Source: Roridomyces roridus
Lineage: Eukaryota > Basidiomycota > Agaricomycetes > Agaricales > Mycenaceae
Assembly (NCBI GenBank): GCA_029378245.1
Contig: JARKIF010000011.1
Coordinates: 1 to 64,000, forward strand
Reading direction: 5' to 3'
DNA length: 64,000 bases
Below the pieces are notes generated by a model. It ran no database searches. It saw only the letters and a program-made list of their open reading frames with translations, and had not been told where the DNA came from. How positions within the stretch are numbered: the first letter of the stretch is position 1; each line of letters starts with the position of its first letter. Shown here in pieces: positions 1-11,235 of this stretch. Position numbers and translations under genes: made by a program.

Positions 1-3000
1 GACATAGGTAGCAATGGTTCGCAATTGAAAGACAGCCGATCGATGGTCAGAAGGAGCGTAGAGAAATAGCCTTGAGATTGATAGATGGATGGGGACTGCA
101 CCGAGTGATCACGGTGTATAAGCAATGCAGATACCTCGTCTGATACCAGGATGAAGGGGCTATACAACCATAGGATCAGTGGTTATGACTGCTTCGATTC
201 CGAGACACACTCAGGGCCAGAGAGTCGGTGGGCTGAGGTATAGCACAAAAGTCACGGCGGTGAGTTCAGGATTCACTGAAAGAAACATCGGGGTTGGTCG
301 CGGTCCAGCTGAGAGCATGTGGGACGAGTCAATGGATGGTATTGCCTGTGGGATCCAAGAAGATTATTTATTGATCAAGCGGTGCGATAGGAAACCCCGG
401 TGGCGCGAATCGGCTTAGATATGTATTTGTTGCGGTGCATTGAATCATCTCGGGCGCTCGCAGGAATCGACTTGAAATTCTCACTAGGACACCACGTATG
501 CATTAAAGAATCGGCATCTGGCAGAATATGATTTGGGTAAGAACACGCGAGAACATAGGAGTTTCGACTTTGAACGAAGGGCTGGTGAATGGCGTATGCA
601 TTGTGAGTGGATGCGATACGGCATAGGCACCCGGGAATCGGGGATTTCTTTGGGAGAATGCAGTCATTGTCGATCGGAGTAGCACCAGAGTACACGACGG
701 CGAGAGGCAGGACGGCGAGGTATTTCACAGGAAAACAACAAGAGGAGGGTCGTGAGTGGAGCCGATAGACAAGTAGAAAACACCTATGGAATTCAGCTGA
801 AGAAAGAGATGGGTAGCAAATGCGACGCACCTAGGATCTAACATCAATGAATTCCAAACACTCCGTCGTGAACGCCGAGGCAGGTCCCGTTTCAGTCATT
901 TCAGAGAGAATGGTGAGCCGGTGAGTGGCAAGGGTTTTGTTGGCTATAAGGCACAGTCGACGATATTGGGGATATGAGTTACGACGCAGCGGCAGCGGAG
1001 AAAATGGTGTCAAGAGCAAGCAAGGTGGCGCCCAGGTGCAGCTTAGGAATTAGACCAGCAGTGTTGGGGCCATTTGATCAGACGAGCTGCTTGCGCGGTC
1101 GACGTGCGCGGTCGTTTAAACCACCATTAATAATTTGAACTGCCGCGATCAGCTCCGTGGGTTAGCCGTGGGTAGGAAAGACCCGGGAATCAGCTGGTGT
1201 GTCGAATAGCCGCAGTTGTATTACAGAAGGCGTAATGATCTCGAGCGCGGCTAAAAACACTTTGAGCGTGTCTAGAAGGTGTTCAGTACATATCGTGAGA
1301 GCCCGCTGCAGACTCCACGGTGAATCATGGAATCATTGTGCAGTGTGGTCGCGGTGGGTGAGGACGACAAGTAGGAATTATTGATGACCCAGTCAAAGTG
1401 TGCGAGACAGGGAATCGCAAGGGGCAGGACACGTCGGCGAGTGGACAAAGAACACCGTAGAGTCAAATGTTTGTTACAAGTCAGAGTGCAAGATTCAGCT
1501 AACAAGGAGGCACACGGGCGACACACGATCAATATTGCCGCAACTTGGCATACGCCCGGAACGAGGTTGATGCGCAGGGTAGGTGGGGATTGAGCCGTGG
1601 AGCATGTGATATTCGAGGATACGGAGACATCCAGGGTCATCCACGGACTATCGGGTGGATGGTACCTCCAAAGGAAACATCAAGTTCGTGTGAGCAAGAT
1701 AGCCGGGTACGGGAAGGCATTCGCGCGCGAACCACAGGTGGATTCCAAAAGGAATGGTAACGCCCTGATGGAAACGCTCGCAAGTGTGGATGGGAGCGCC
1801 GGATATAGGGGAGAGCCTTGAGAACTTGTGAATGGGAGAATTACAGAACGCGAGGCAGCATCGTAAGAAGAAAGAGAAGATGATCGCGTCGGTGTCCGAC
1901 CCAGGACTGGCAAGATTGGGGTTGTTCATGCCTTGGATCTGTTCAAGGTGGTAGACCAAGATGATGGCGACGTCTATTGGGGTGCATTGAGTGTTGGATT
2001 CGGCCGGGCTGTGGGGAGAAGAACGGCGAGAGCAAGGTGACGGCTAGCGTGTTGATCGCCGAGCTCCGATGATTGTCAGTCACAGCCACCGATGTCACTT
2101 GCTTTCTCCCACCACAACGAGTTCCTTCTTGGTTCGGTCGACCCACCTCGGAAGTACGTTCTTGCCTGTGGTTGTCTATTGACCATGATGCAATGCTTGT
2201 TTGTACTTCCTGCGGCGTCTTTCTGTCATCCATACGTTCATACCCCGTCTTCTTCCTTTGCAATTGTCCATGCGTGCAAGTCTCGCCAATCTTCCGGTGT
2301 CTCTGCAACTAGATAAGCGCCCCTCTCAACAGTGACCCAGGACACTCTCGAAGACCTCTATGATAAACTGAGCTGCAAGACTGGAACTGGCTGCGCTGCA
2401 CAGCGGGTATGTTATTACTGTTGGAGACCGAAGCAGGTCTCTCCTGATTCGGCATACGCCAGGTAGGTCCAGGTTGGGCCAAATACGAGTGGGCACCACA
2501 GGCTGGTCCGTCTAAGGATGATGGTCCGCTCCGGGCCTCTGTCGCTGATAGTATTATTCATATTTCACAGAGGCGGACTGAGTATACGATATTCGTATGG
2601 CGGCAACAGCAGCCACCTTCAGACACCACATCCACTTCATCTGCGGTAGCAAGCAGTGTGGATCAAACGATCTGGCGTCGCCACGGACAAAGCACCTTCG
2701 GTTCCCCGGGAATCTGCACCCTCAATCCCGGGAACTCACTTGAAAACACCGCAGTACGTCGGTTTATGTGCGGTATGGGTTTCTGGCTTCCGTTGGAGAG
2801 GTGCATCAGAGTAGCTGGGGTCGTGCCACCAGTTCAGGGCGAGTTTACTTTGGGATGTGATTCAACTGTTCCTCGATGAGCGGAGAACCAGGTGCGTATC
2901 AAGTCTTTCTTGAATCTTGCCGGGTGTGTGGCAGCCTCCCCCTGTTGAGGCTGTACGGCCGGATGCCCATTCAAACTTTGAGCAGGGCTGCGGTCTTACT

Positions 3001-4190
3001 GGTAGCTGCATTCATGCTCCCGAGCAGTGGTGAGTGTGATTCGTTTATCTTCATCTGTCCCGTCGCTGAAGGCTCGCACGAATAACATAACGTCCACACC
3101 GCGGTTGTTGTACATCGTGGTGGAATCATGCCAGTGCGCCTTGCGTCTCTGCTCGGCGCATGACGAAATCTATTCACCATCTCTGATTTAAATCCCAGTG
3201 GCCTCAGGTACTTACTGTCTGCTCTGCTTTCAATCGGCTTCGTCGAAATCAATACAACATGCAAATAGTGCGCCTAGGTCTGGTCCTTAGCTTCGGGTTG
3301 TGTACCTACCTCTGGTGTTGGAAGCTTCGACTCCCCTCTTGGCCCCCGTGTCTACCCGTGCACTCTATAGGCTGGCCTTTTTCCTACGCATTCATTTGGA
3401 CTGCCCTCGCTGGGCGTTCATTCCATGAGGAACACACAGGGTAATTGCGATTCGGGAGAGATGGCGTGGATATTCTTGTGGGCAAGTATTTCAGCAACCG
3501 CCAGAGTCCTATGTCCACGATTGCACCCTAAGCCACTCAGGGTAATACTACATGTGCTCTATCACAGTGTTTCGAATTTGCAAACATGACTTTGATACAC
3601 CATAGATGACAGGACTAGATCTCTCCGTCCGAGTTGCTCGCTCTGGTTTCTTTGAGTCTCATTTCAAAAGTGCGTTCCTCGAATATTCCTGATGCGGAAA
3701 CCAGGCGTGCTGACGTCCGCAATCGCATGCGCAGTGTGGTAAAGCAGCAAGTCAAGTCTACGTTGTTCGTGGATTCAACTGCTTGATTCGCCAAGCTATA
3801 TATAAGTTTCTAAACAGAGACAGGCGGGGAACTCAATGTACTGGCTGGGAAAGGAGGCGGGCGGGCCAAACCGCCGAAGTAGAAAGTCTGGTGATACAGG
3901 GAACATGTTCCGCTTGCAAAACTGTCGCTCAGGGCACTGAATGTATGGCCTAGGAAGACGGCGGCCAAGTGCTGTGGTCTGTTCTGTGATGGAAATACCT
4001 TTTTGCAGCTATTCTGTATGTTGTGGGAAGTCGCTCGGTTTTTCAGATTGGTGTCGAGTGATTGAGCCAACCACAAAGGGACGACATGTGCAAAAGAATA
4101 AAGACATGTGCCAAGGCCCAAGGGACGATCCAATTGACTATTCCTCATCAGTATCGTCTGAATATTCCCGAGTGTTGAATACAGACGGAT
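1..4190. other. Gene-poor stretch, no supported gene
   Basis: No recognisable family and no multi-exon model with consistent splice sites was found on either strand. Coding-like composition appears on the minus strand at about 375-1019 and 1660-2000 (hydrophobic and proline-containing stretches broken by stops and frame changes), which may be remnants of old genes. The AT/GC balance and the scattered short ORFs on both strands otherwise look like intergenic or decayed DNA. Confidence 0.5.
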
Positions 4191-5022
4191 GAGTCAATAT
4201 TCACCTTCAAGGCGCGGATATCCGATGGCCCATGGGTGGTTGTCCCAGATGAATGTGGTCAAGATATCCTGGTCCGTCTCGACGCATAGTGCATGGACTA
4301 CACCAAGCAGCACACGCCCGTTCTCGTCCTCCGAGTCCGTGAAGCCCCTGGTGCTGGGGCACGGCACGGTGGAGTACCTCAATGGGGGAACAATTTTTTT
4401 GATGAGGTGCAAGAAGTGGTCAAAGTTGGGTTTTTTTTGCCAGACGTTGAGCACCGTAAAGAGCAGATGGGCTAGTATCCCAGTTTCAAGCTGTTCAGAG
4501 TCAGCGCGAGTAGCGCAACTGAATTTGAGCTAACAGTCCTGTACCCGCTATATTCGGCGTGAGGGGCGCTTGTGGAAACGCCGATGCCCGACTCGGTCAA
4601 CGGACGATTTAGACCCGTCACTACAACGTCCCCCGGACTCCCGCTCGGCCACAAATTGCTTAAATTCACTGGCCATCTCGATCATTCTGTCCCGTCTCTC
4701 TTGTCTGTTGAGATCTTTGAACGCAGGAGTGTGATGCTGGAAGAGTATTGCACTCAACTGCGTCCCGTATCGACCCGTGTTCTTTTCCCACTCCTCTGCA
4801 GACTTGATAGTGTCGAGTCGATGCACAGGTTCAGTGAGAAAGCTGGATCCCCTGTCCTCTGCTTCGGAAGACTCGAGAACCTAAGAGAAAGGATAAGGAG
4901 GGAGCAGAGGACGGCCGGGGAAATCATTGTACGATGGTGCCACGTCGGAGTAGGTTGGGGTTTCTGTCACGCAGGAGATTGTTGTTGAGAGATATGGAAC
5001 AGAGAATTCGGGGACCAGAGAA
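4191..5022 (-). pseudogene. 5'-truncated gene of unknown family
   Basis: Two blocks read as real protein on the minus strand. The C-terminal block (about 4191-4510) ends in a Trp/Pro/Gly-containing tail before a stop at 4191. An upstream block (about 4620-4880) is hydrophilic, rich in Glu, Arg and Gln, and its exon appears to start after a CTCTTAG acceptor near 4881. A further short exon-like stretch (about 4940-5020) runs straight into the inverted-repeat element at 5024, and no start codon is seen before that junction. I do not recognise the family. The link between the two main blocks (about 4510-4620) is unclear: no good intron joins them in frame, so there may be an additional lesion. 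My reading is a gene whose 5' end was removed or displaced by the repeat. Alternatively it is a real gene with an exon layout I could not resolve. Confidence 0.4.
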
Positions 5023-5023
5023 G

Positions 5024-5341
5024 TTAAGCCCTCCAACTGTTCCTTCACTATGATGTCCGCCGTTAGGTTAAGCGGCTGCTCGGCGTCCCGCCGCGCCTCT
5101 CTGCCGCTTAACCTAACAGGCTCCCATCATAGTTCGGAACGTTGGAGGGCTTAACCCTAACCCTAGATCAGGGTTAAACCCTAACCCTAGATTAGGGTTA
5201 AACCCTAGGGAATTCAAGCAAAAGTCGCCACGCCAAGCAGCCGCTTAACCTAACGGCAGACATCATAGTGAAGGAACGTTGTAGGGCTTAACCCTAACCC
5301 TAGATTAGGGTTAAACCCTAGGGAATTCAAGAAAAAGTCGC
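5024..5341. repeat. Hairpin-forming inverted-repeat element
   Basis: A 55-57 bp arm at 5024-5080 recurs in inverted orientation at 5236-5290, and a shorter inverted copy lies at about 5103-5153. The left arm can therefore fold with either copy. The block AATTCAAG plus AAAAGTCGCC follows the TTAGGG-type tracts twice, at about 5209-5229 and 5323-5342. No ORF is present. The structure looks like a small non-autonomous foldback element carrying telomere-type motifs. Confidence 0.7.
5149..5321. repeat. Interstitial TTAGGG/CCCTAA telomere-type repeats
   Basis: Two clusters (about 5149-5213 and 5288-5321) alternate CCCTAA and TTAGGG units, so each contains head-to-head inversions rather than a simple telomere array. 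TTAGGG is the usual telomere repeat of basidiomycetes. The clusters lie inside the inverted-repeat element. Confidence 0.8.
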
Positions 5342-5448
5342 CAGAAAGCTGCCGAACAGATGCCGGCGCCATCCCGGCTGTGATTGCGAGTTTATTGAAT
5401 ATTTTGAATATTTTCGATTTTTCCAACATATTTATTTTCGATGTCTGA

Positions 5449-5586
5449 CATTCCAGAACGATAGCCCTCAATCGTGGCTGTCCAACGGTCCCACTCCCGT
5501 CCAAAACGGTTCAGTGGCATTCCAGAACGATAGCCCTCAATCGTGGCTGTCCAACGGTCCCACTCCCGTCCAAAACGGTTCAGTGG
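5449..5586. repeat. Perfect 69-bp tandem duplication
   Basis: A 69-bp unit starting CATTCCAGAACG is present twice in direct tandem (5449-5517 and 5518-5586) with no difference that I can see, which indicates a recent duplication. It contains no ORF of note. Confidence 0.85.
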
Positions 5587-6876
5587 TTGCTGAGATATTT
5601 AACATTTACTGCCAAAAAACTCAATATACACCCGTTTGGTCGAGTATTTTCGATTTTGCTCATCAGCCGCTGTTCGGATCAGAAAAAAAAAACCCAAACA
5701 ATCCTCACAGAAGCAGTCTGCAGGTCCTCCCATTTTTTTCAGGAATTTCTGAGATTTTTTTGCTAATACCCTCTCCCGCTGCCTCAACCCGACACCTTCC
5801 CGCTCCCCAGCCCGAAACCCGCCCAGAAAGCCACCCGCACTTCCCCGATGCCCTGAACTCACACCCATCCCGCCCCCTGGTCCAGCCAACAACCAAATTG
5901 GCTGGGTGCCGAATCCCATCCAACTCGGCATCCCATCCAAGTCCCACGGGGGGTACAGCCACTCATCCAACTAGTAATGGCTAGCCATTACCGGCGGATA
6001 ATATGTTAGCAGGCACAGAATTAAGCAGTTGTATCGTCGTGGTAGTATTGAGAGAAGAATGTAACACTTCACTTTAATCGGGATTCGGGGCGTCGGTCCA
6101 TGATGTTACCCATCGTAGGGTATACATGTCGAGAGTGACGAGGCGCAAATGGCAGATAATGTTCCCCTTCGTGACCGTCGGTGTAGTCTGGGCGAGTCCA
6201 AGTGACATGGCATCGAACGGGATTGACATCGCAAGTCCGCAGGAAGACAGAGCTCGCCCGACGGCGCACATAGCTCCATCGCACCGGGCCAAAAGGTGAT
6301 ATGAGACTTACAAAAGGGCCTCATAAACGTACGCGGCCAATGAGCTTCATGTCTGAAGGAAAGACGATCACCACAGCCCCAACGCTGAGCGGCCGGAGCA
6401 AGTGTATGATATGTGGGGCGAATCGTGGCCGTATGAGAGAGGCGATGCTTAGCGGTAGGGCCTAGTCTGAAGTTTTGAATATTCTGGTGCCGAGTCACTT
6501 CCAGCGCGCTGACAAGAGCTGAGTGCTGGAGGGCAAGAGACCAAGCTATGATGTGTTACATAATCACATCAATCAATTTCTCTCTTTGTCTCGATCCACC
6601 ACCATTGATTTCATTGCATCCTGGCTCCACCATGTTAATGAGAATAAGCCTCGACTTCGACGTTTCCTTGCTCAAGATTCAACATCTCGTCATGAATCAA
6701 GCCCGCAAGAGGGGTACATACACACAAAACAATGGAAACGTCAACGTAGATGCGCCAGGAACGAACCAAATTCATGAATCCCCTGTCACCGATCCGCTAT
6801 AAGGCTGCATCTCCAATTCGCCCCTTACCCTCCTCCTTCCTCTCCTCCCTTCTCCTGCTCCCACTGCCCTTCCGCC
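5587..6876. other. Intergenic, no gene seen
   Basis: The first part (about 5760-5960) is pyrimidine/C-rich on the plus strand and gives overlapping proline-rich ORFs in several frames, which are composition artefacts. The last 100 bases (about 6790-6876) are CT-rich immediately before the ATG of the next locus and could be its core promoter, a common arrangement in fungal genes. Confidence 0.5.
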
Positions 6877-8120
6877 ATGAGACTCTACGCTGCCCTCACG
6901 CTCCTTTCCCTCAGCACCTTCGTTTGCGCCATAAACTCTGGCATCTTTGGCGAAAATGACCAAATTGTGAACCCCCCTCCTCCCACCCCCGTTGCCCGCT
7001 CGGCAGATGGCATCTCTGCATCCTCTGGGAAAAGGGAGACGAACTCGCAGCGCCTAGCTCGTGGGCTTGGCCCTCTCCCTCCCACACGCAGGGCTTCCCA
7101 GCGTGCGTCTCAGCCGTTTCTCTCACCGTCACAATTCTGACTCCACGCAGTTCTCCCCCGCACGTCCTGCGTACCCCTAGCCAAGTATGTTCTCTACCCA
7201 CAGATGCAGAATGACCTTTGACTCCCTCGTAGTACCCACGGCGTCATCCAGGTCATCGACAGCACGACCTCAGCGATCAAGGGCTACGTCGGCAACTAAT
7301 TTGATTCTCAGAACACGTACACCATCGCGGACCTCAGCTCCGACGCGCTCATCGTGTCGTGGTCGTCCACCACCCGTTCAAAGGCGCATTCGAACTGACC
7401 GCCGACAACGGCCCGGACCCCGCCTACCCCCTTGTCGGCGCCGTCGGCGGCAAGAACTAAAATGTCAAGAAGAACAAAGCTGGGTGCGTCTCCATGTCTT
7501 GCGTGTTGATACCCGTGGGGTTATCCAGATACGCCTTCATCAGCGGTGTCGGACATAGTGCGTTACTTTCTACGCTCTGCAACCACACATTTGCTGACCC
7601 TTCTTCTGCCTAGCGGCCGCTGGCTCCACTCCGTCGACCACTGCCGGCACCAGTCTCGAGATTCTCGGCTATACAGGCCCAGCTGAGAGTTCGATCTGGA
7701 CTTTGAACTGTCACTCGCTCGAGATTACCGCACAGTGGACGAACGTTGACGGCAGTACGTCTCGTCATCGTTTCCCTTTGTCCATCATTCAAAAATTCAA
7801 TTGCCACCAGCCAGTCCGGCGATCGACTCGTTCGTCTACGACTCCTCGATCAGCAGCCTCAACATCGTTGGTGACGTCGACAAATTCCAGAAAAAATACC
7901 CGGATGATGGTGCCGTGGCTGTGGTACGTCTCGTCCTTCTCTCGTTTTGCACACCGGGCTCACAGACGATCTAGAAATTCATATTCATACCCGTTGCTGC
8001 GTGAACAATTCTTTTCTGATCCAAGATACACACAACACAACACCAACCACTCGTTTATCTTTCGGTATCACACGCAATATTGCCCACCTCGTAGGTAGTT
8101 TGGGCTCATGTATACCTATC
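6877..8120 (+). pseudogene. Decayed secreted-protein gene
   Basis: It opens with a good signal peptide (MRLYAALTLLSLSTFVCA, residues 1-18), followed by a Pro-rich linker with the motif RLARGLGPLPP at about residues 59-69. That motif recurs, from memory, in secreted proteins of Agaricomycetes. Downstream, in short exons, the plus strand encodes a beta-rich segment with VIQVIDSTTSAIKGYVG (from about 7237), ADLSSDALIVSWS and, later, AGTSLEILGYTGPAESSIW. In-frame TAA codons occur at 7297-7299 and 7458-7460, and a frameshift lies near 7365, so the product is broken. The function is not recognised, but it was probably a small extracellular protein. Recognisable coding ends near 7920, with the last gene-like sequence by about 8120. 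A sequencing or assembly error is less likely because the lesions are of different kinds. Confidence 0.65.
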
Positions 8121-9368
8121 CGCTCGTTACTGGACCTCTTGCACCAACCAATTTGGTGTTGCGAACGACTCGCATTTGGATTCGAGGTGCAAATGTTTTG
8201 AACTATTTTCTGTTAGTTCCCCGCGATTCGGCTGCGCTGGTGGTCCATATCTATCGGGCCGGTTTGCAGTTGAACGTGAAATGCCGCAGATCTAAAGTCC
8301 ACGTGTGCAAGGTTCTTGGTTGATGATTCGCCTCTGCGCCTCCGCGTGTTCTCAACTTCTCGTGTTTCCTTGGGCGCTAGCTAGCGCTGATCATATGCAG
8401 CTCCACATGTGCAGTTCAAATCTGAATCCAATCTGAGGACAACAACTGCACAAGTCACTGAAACCCTTGAAGGTCGTTGATGGGACGCAAGATATCATAT
8501 CAGCAGCTCCAAACCAGCTTCTTGCCTGCTCAGCGACGTCTCCGGATACGTTGGTAGCCACCTCAGAATTACTTGAATTGATCACATTGGGAGAGCCTTC
8601 CTCGAGCGTCCTCTTCTTCGAATGATTCGCGTCGAAGCAACGCTTCCACGCCAACGCCAACGCGCCCTCCAAGCTTACCGAGATCAGTGCCACCTCCAAC
8701 GCCGGACCGGACTATGTAAGAGGACGACTTTCAGCGCGAGTTGCGTTATATCCCATGTGCACATGACGGCCTTTACAAGAGTTGCAGATCTGGGAAAATG
8801 AGCCTTCTGACAGCTGCCGGCCGCGCGAAAACTAGTGTTCAAACCGGATTGATGATTGAACAATCCCAGTGCCTTGATGGCAATGCGCCGGATCTTCCCG
8901 GAAGACTCGAGAGAACGATGGCATCCCCTGGCATCCACTTCAATATCCGATAGTAGGCTCCCAGATCTGCGAGAACCAGGTCGGGCCAGTTGCCGGCTAG
9001 ACAAGCCTCGGTACAGGAGACACGAGGATGGTTCGGCGTCCTCGGCAGGTTCGTTTCACGGGTTTCTTCTCCGCCTAGTCGGGCGCAGCCTGCTTCGGTC
9101 GAGGACGGTCTTCCCTTCTTCGATGAGCCACCCTTGAATGTTCGAATGCTGTGATCATTGATTTGCAGATCCAATGGCGATCCCCCACAAGTTACACCAA
9201 TCCGGGATCGAATATGACAACGTACTCCCACCGGGCGTTCGCACGCCGTTGGACAAGCGACTGACCATCCCAAAACACTAGATTTTTTTGCATGTGTCTG
9301 TGATTGCCATATAGATCTGCTCGTGGTCTCATACTTATACTTGTCAAAGATCGACATCGTTACCCAGC
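8121..9368. other. Intergenic region upstream of a Zn2Cys6 gene
   Basis: No supported gene. Long minus-strand ORFs here (for example 8839-9492) run antisense across the start of the following gene, lack splice-consistent extension and have no family resemblance. The stretch immediately before 9369 is the likely promoter of the zinc-cluster gene. Confidence 0.45.
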
Positions 9369-10002
9369 ATGTCTCAAAAGACGACAAGTCCCGAGTCCTC
9401 TCCCTCCCCCGTTGCCCTGCGTAAACGTACGTTCGTGGCGTGTATCCATTGTCGGAAGCGGAAAGCCAAAGTACGCAGTTAACACCTCTCAATCGACTGC
9501 GTTACGTGATGATGATTGTACTTGCACAGTGCATCAATTCAAGCACCGAAGACTTTCCCATTCCCTGCGAGCGATGTGTGCGGAAGGGACTCGAGTGCCG
9601 ATATCTCTGCGTAGGTGAACAAGAACACCGCTCAGATCCGCCAACAAGCTATCCACCTCCCCTGTATATGCCGAAGCCCGCTCGGCCGTCGGATCCCAGA
9701 CACAGTGCCGTCCCACCCTTTGAACGCCCATCACATCCTCGTTGCGGCTCCGCAGTACCGCCGATCAAGTTGCAGAATCGGCCTCGGTTCGTGGAAATCA
9801 CGGCGTCCAACTGGACCGTCGATTGTCCGTCGTGTTTCAACACTTTGTCTGCCCAATGCCATGGCAATCCCAGGTGAGTAGACCTCAACAGATAGCTGCC
9901 ATCAGGCTGAGCGAGTTTAACAGGCGTATAGAGCCGGGGGCTTTTGACCTGGGAGCAAGACATTCGCTGTTGATCGGCATGCTCTCAGAGGAATTCGAGT
10001 GA
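9369..10002 (+). CDS. Short Zn2Cys6 zinc-cluster protein, paralogue 1
   Basis: Predicted CDS join(9369..9470,9530..9873,9924..10002), 174 residues, closing in frame. The N-terminus carries a fungal Zn(II)2Cys6 binuclear cluster: ACIHCRKRKAK, then an intron, then C, a loop, and IPCERCVRKGLEC. All six cysteines are present, with the intron falling just before Cys3. A Pro-rich middle follows, and the protein ends with LLIGMLSEEFE. Proteins of this class bind CGG-type DNA sites as nuclear regulators, but this one is far shorter than most family members and lacks the usual fungal transcription-factor middle homology region. It may be a competitor or partner of larger factors. A paralogue with the same intron position and C-terminal motif lies at 14462-15222. 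Introns 1 and 2 (59 and 50 nt) have GTACGC and GTGAGT donors. The second intron is needed to reach the conserved tail. Confidence 0.75.
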
Positions 10003-10854
10003 TCTGGCCCTGTTGTAAGATATCATAGTATCAGAGGAACGTTGGGCCGCGATTGATATATATTCAGCTTTCTTCAAGTGGTATTCGGCGATGTGCTGGG
10101 AAAGAGCGGGCGGCGTTTAGCCCGTATGGATGAGAATATTCGCACCCGGGATCAATTCAGTTAAAGACTCGGAAAAGTTGTCAAATTCAAAGGCAGTGGG
10201 CCGCCACGGCGACAGCGACATTCTCGTCAGATTCAACTGAGCGCAGTCCGTGTGAACCTTCCTCCTATGTCAGGTTCTGTGGCTGCCTGCGACACATCCA
10301 CCCGTACATTTGGTTTGAATCCGCCAACGCCCAGGGGCGTATGTGCTAACGACTTTACCTAAAGCTGACCGGCATCTCACCGGCATCTCTATGGAATCGT
10401 GATGAGCCAATGGCGGCGCTCTCGGCGATCATCGGCCATCTGGGGTCGAAATAGCGCTCATGCATACACCCATACTTACTGGCATCGCAGATTTATCGGG
10501 AGTACAACGAGAGTTTGAGCATCGGCATGAGGGCGGAACCGCAACGATCAGGTCAATAAAAATTCTCCGGGCGTGAGTCTGGGCCCCACATAATGAAATG
10601 CTGAGTGTGCGTTCAACCCTAAAACCAAAACCAAAACAATAACCCTATTTGAGAGGGAGTTCCGATACTGGTCGTGATCGAAACGTGTGCTGGCAAGTAT
10701 GTTGTGTTCGGGGGTTCGGGCTGCCGTATAGAGCCTGTGCGAATTCAGATAAATCGAAGTGTGTGATGGCGGGTGTGTGATGGTTGTGATGGGTAGAGTC
10801 GAGAGCGTTACTGTGTTGTCGTCGTCGTTGTCCTGTAAAACCTAAAACCTAATC
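10003..10854. other. Intergenic, no gene seen
   Basis: No coding structure. A short A/C-rich tract with repeated CCAAAA units lies at about 10616-10645. Near 10018-10050 a short stretch resembles the end of the 5.0-5.3 kb inverted-repeat arm (ATCATAG followed by GGAACGTTG). Confidence 0.4.
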
Positions 10855-11235
10855 CTAATCCGTTCCGTAGCCGTTCCAAATCCGTTTCGTTCCGTTCCCG
10901 TAAGTTCCCGTATCCGTAAGTTCCCTGTCGTTGTCCGATTCCGTCCGTAACCAAGTTCCCTTGTGAGAGCGATTTATTACACCCCAAAAGTGGGGGGCGA
11001 AGCTTCCTACTACAAAATTTCCTGGGTCCTTATATACCCCTAGTGTTTGGTCCCTACAAATATGCACCCACCAGGCTAAACTTGCAATTTAAAATCCTTC
11101 GTAACCACGTCCCTGTTCCTATTCCAGCCAAATCCATCCCAATCAAGCGTTCAGAAACGCTGAAACGCCCAATGTTTGAATATTTTATTGCGCGGGCCCG
11201 AGAGAACAATAGCTTGCTATTGTCTCGATAATTAT
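10855..11235 (-). repeat. Possible LTR or retroelement remnant
   Basis: Read on the minus strand, the segment has an A/T-rich stretch, a TATA-like GTATATAAGGACC (about 11028-11040), a polyadenylation-like AATAAA about 60 bases later, and then a run of repeated GGAACTTACGG/GGAACGG units (10855-10965). This order resembles the U3-R-U5 of an LTR. A 7-bp perfect inverted repeat (ACAATAG/CTATTGT) lies at about 11206-11223. No TG...CA ends, target duplication or reverse transcriptase were found, so this is tentative. Confidence 0.3.

Noticed and set aside
1660..2000. Possible protein-coding exon on the minus strand
   Set aside because: Some hydrophobic, natural-looking sequence is present, but no splice-consistent extension or family match, so it is not listed as a gene.
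5514..5984. 156-codon proline-rich plus-strand ORF
   Set aside because: It runs through the 69-bp tandem duplication and a C-rich tract open in several frames; no start context, splice sites or family.
8839..9492. 217-codon minus-strand ORF
   Set aside because: It is antisense across the start and first intron of the Zn2Cys6 gene, has no family resemblance, and the opposite strand has a clear motif.
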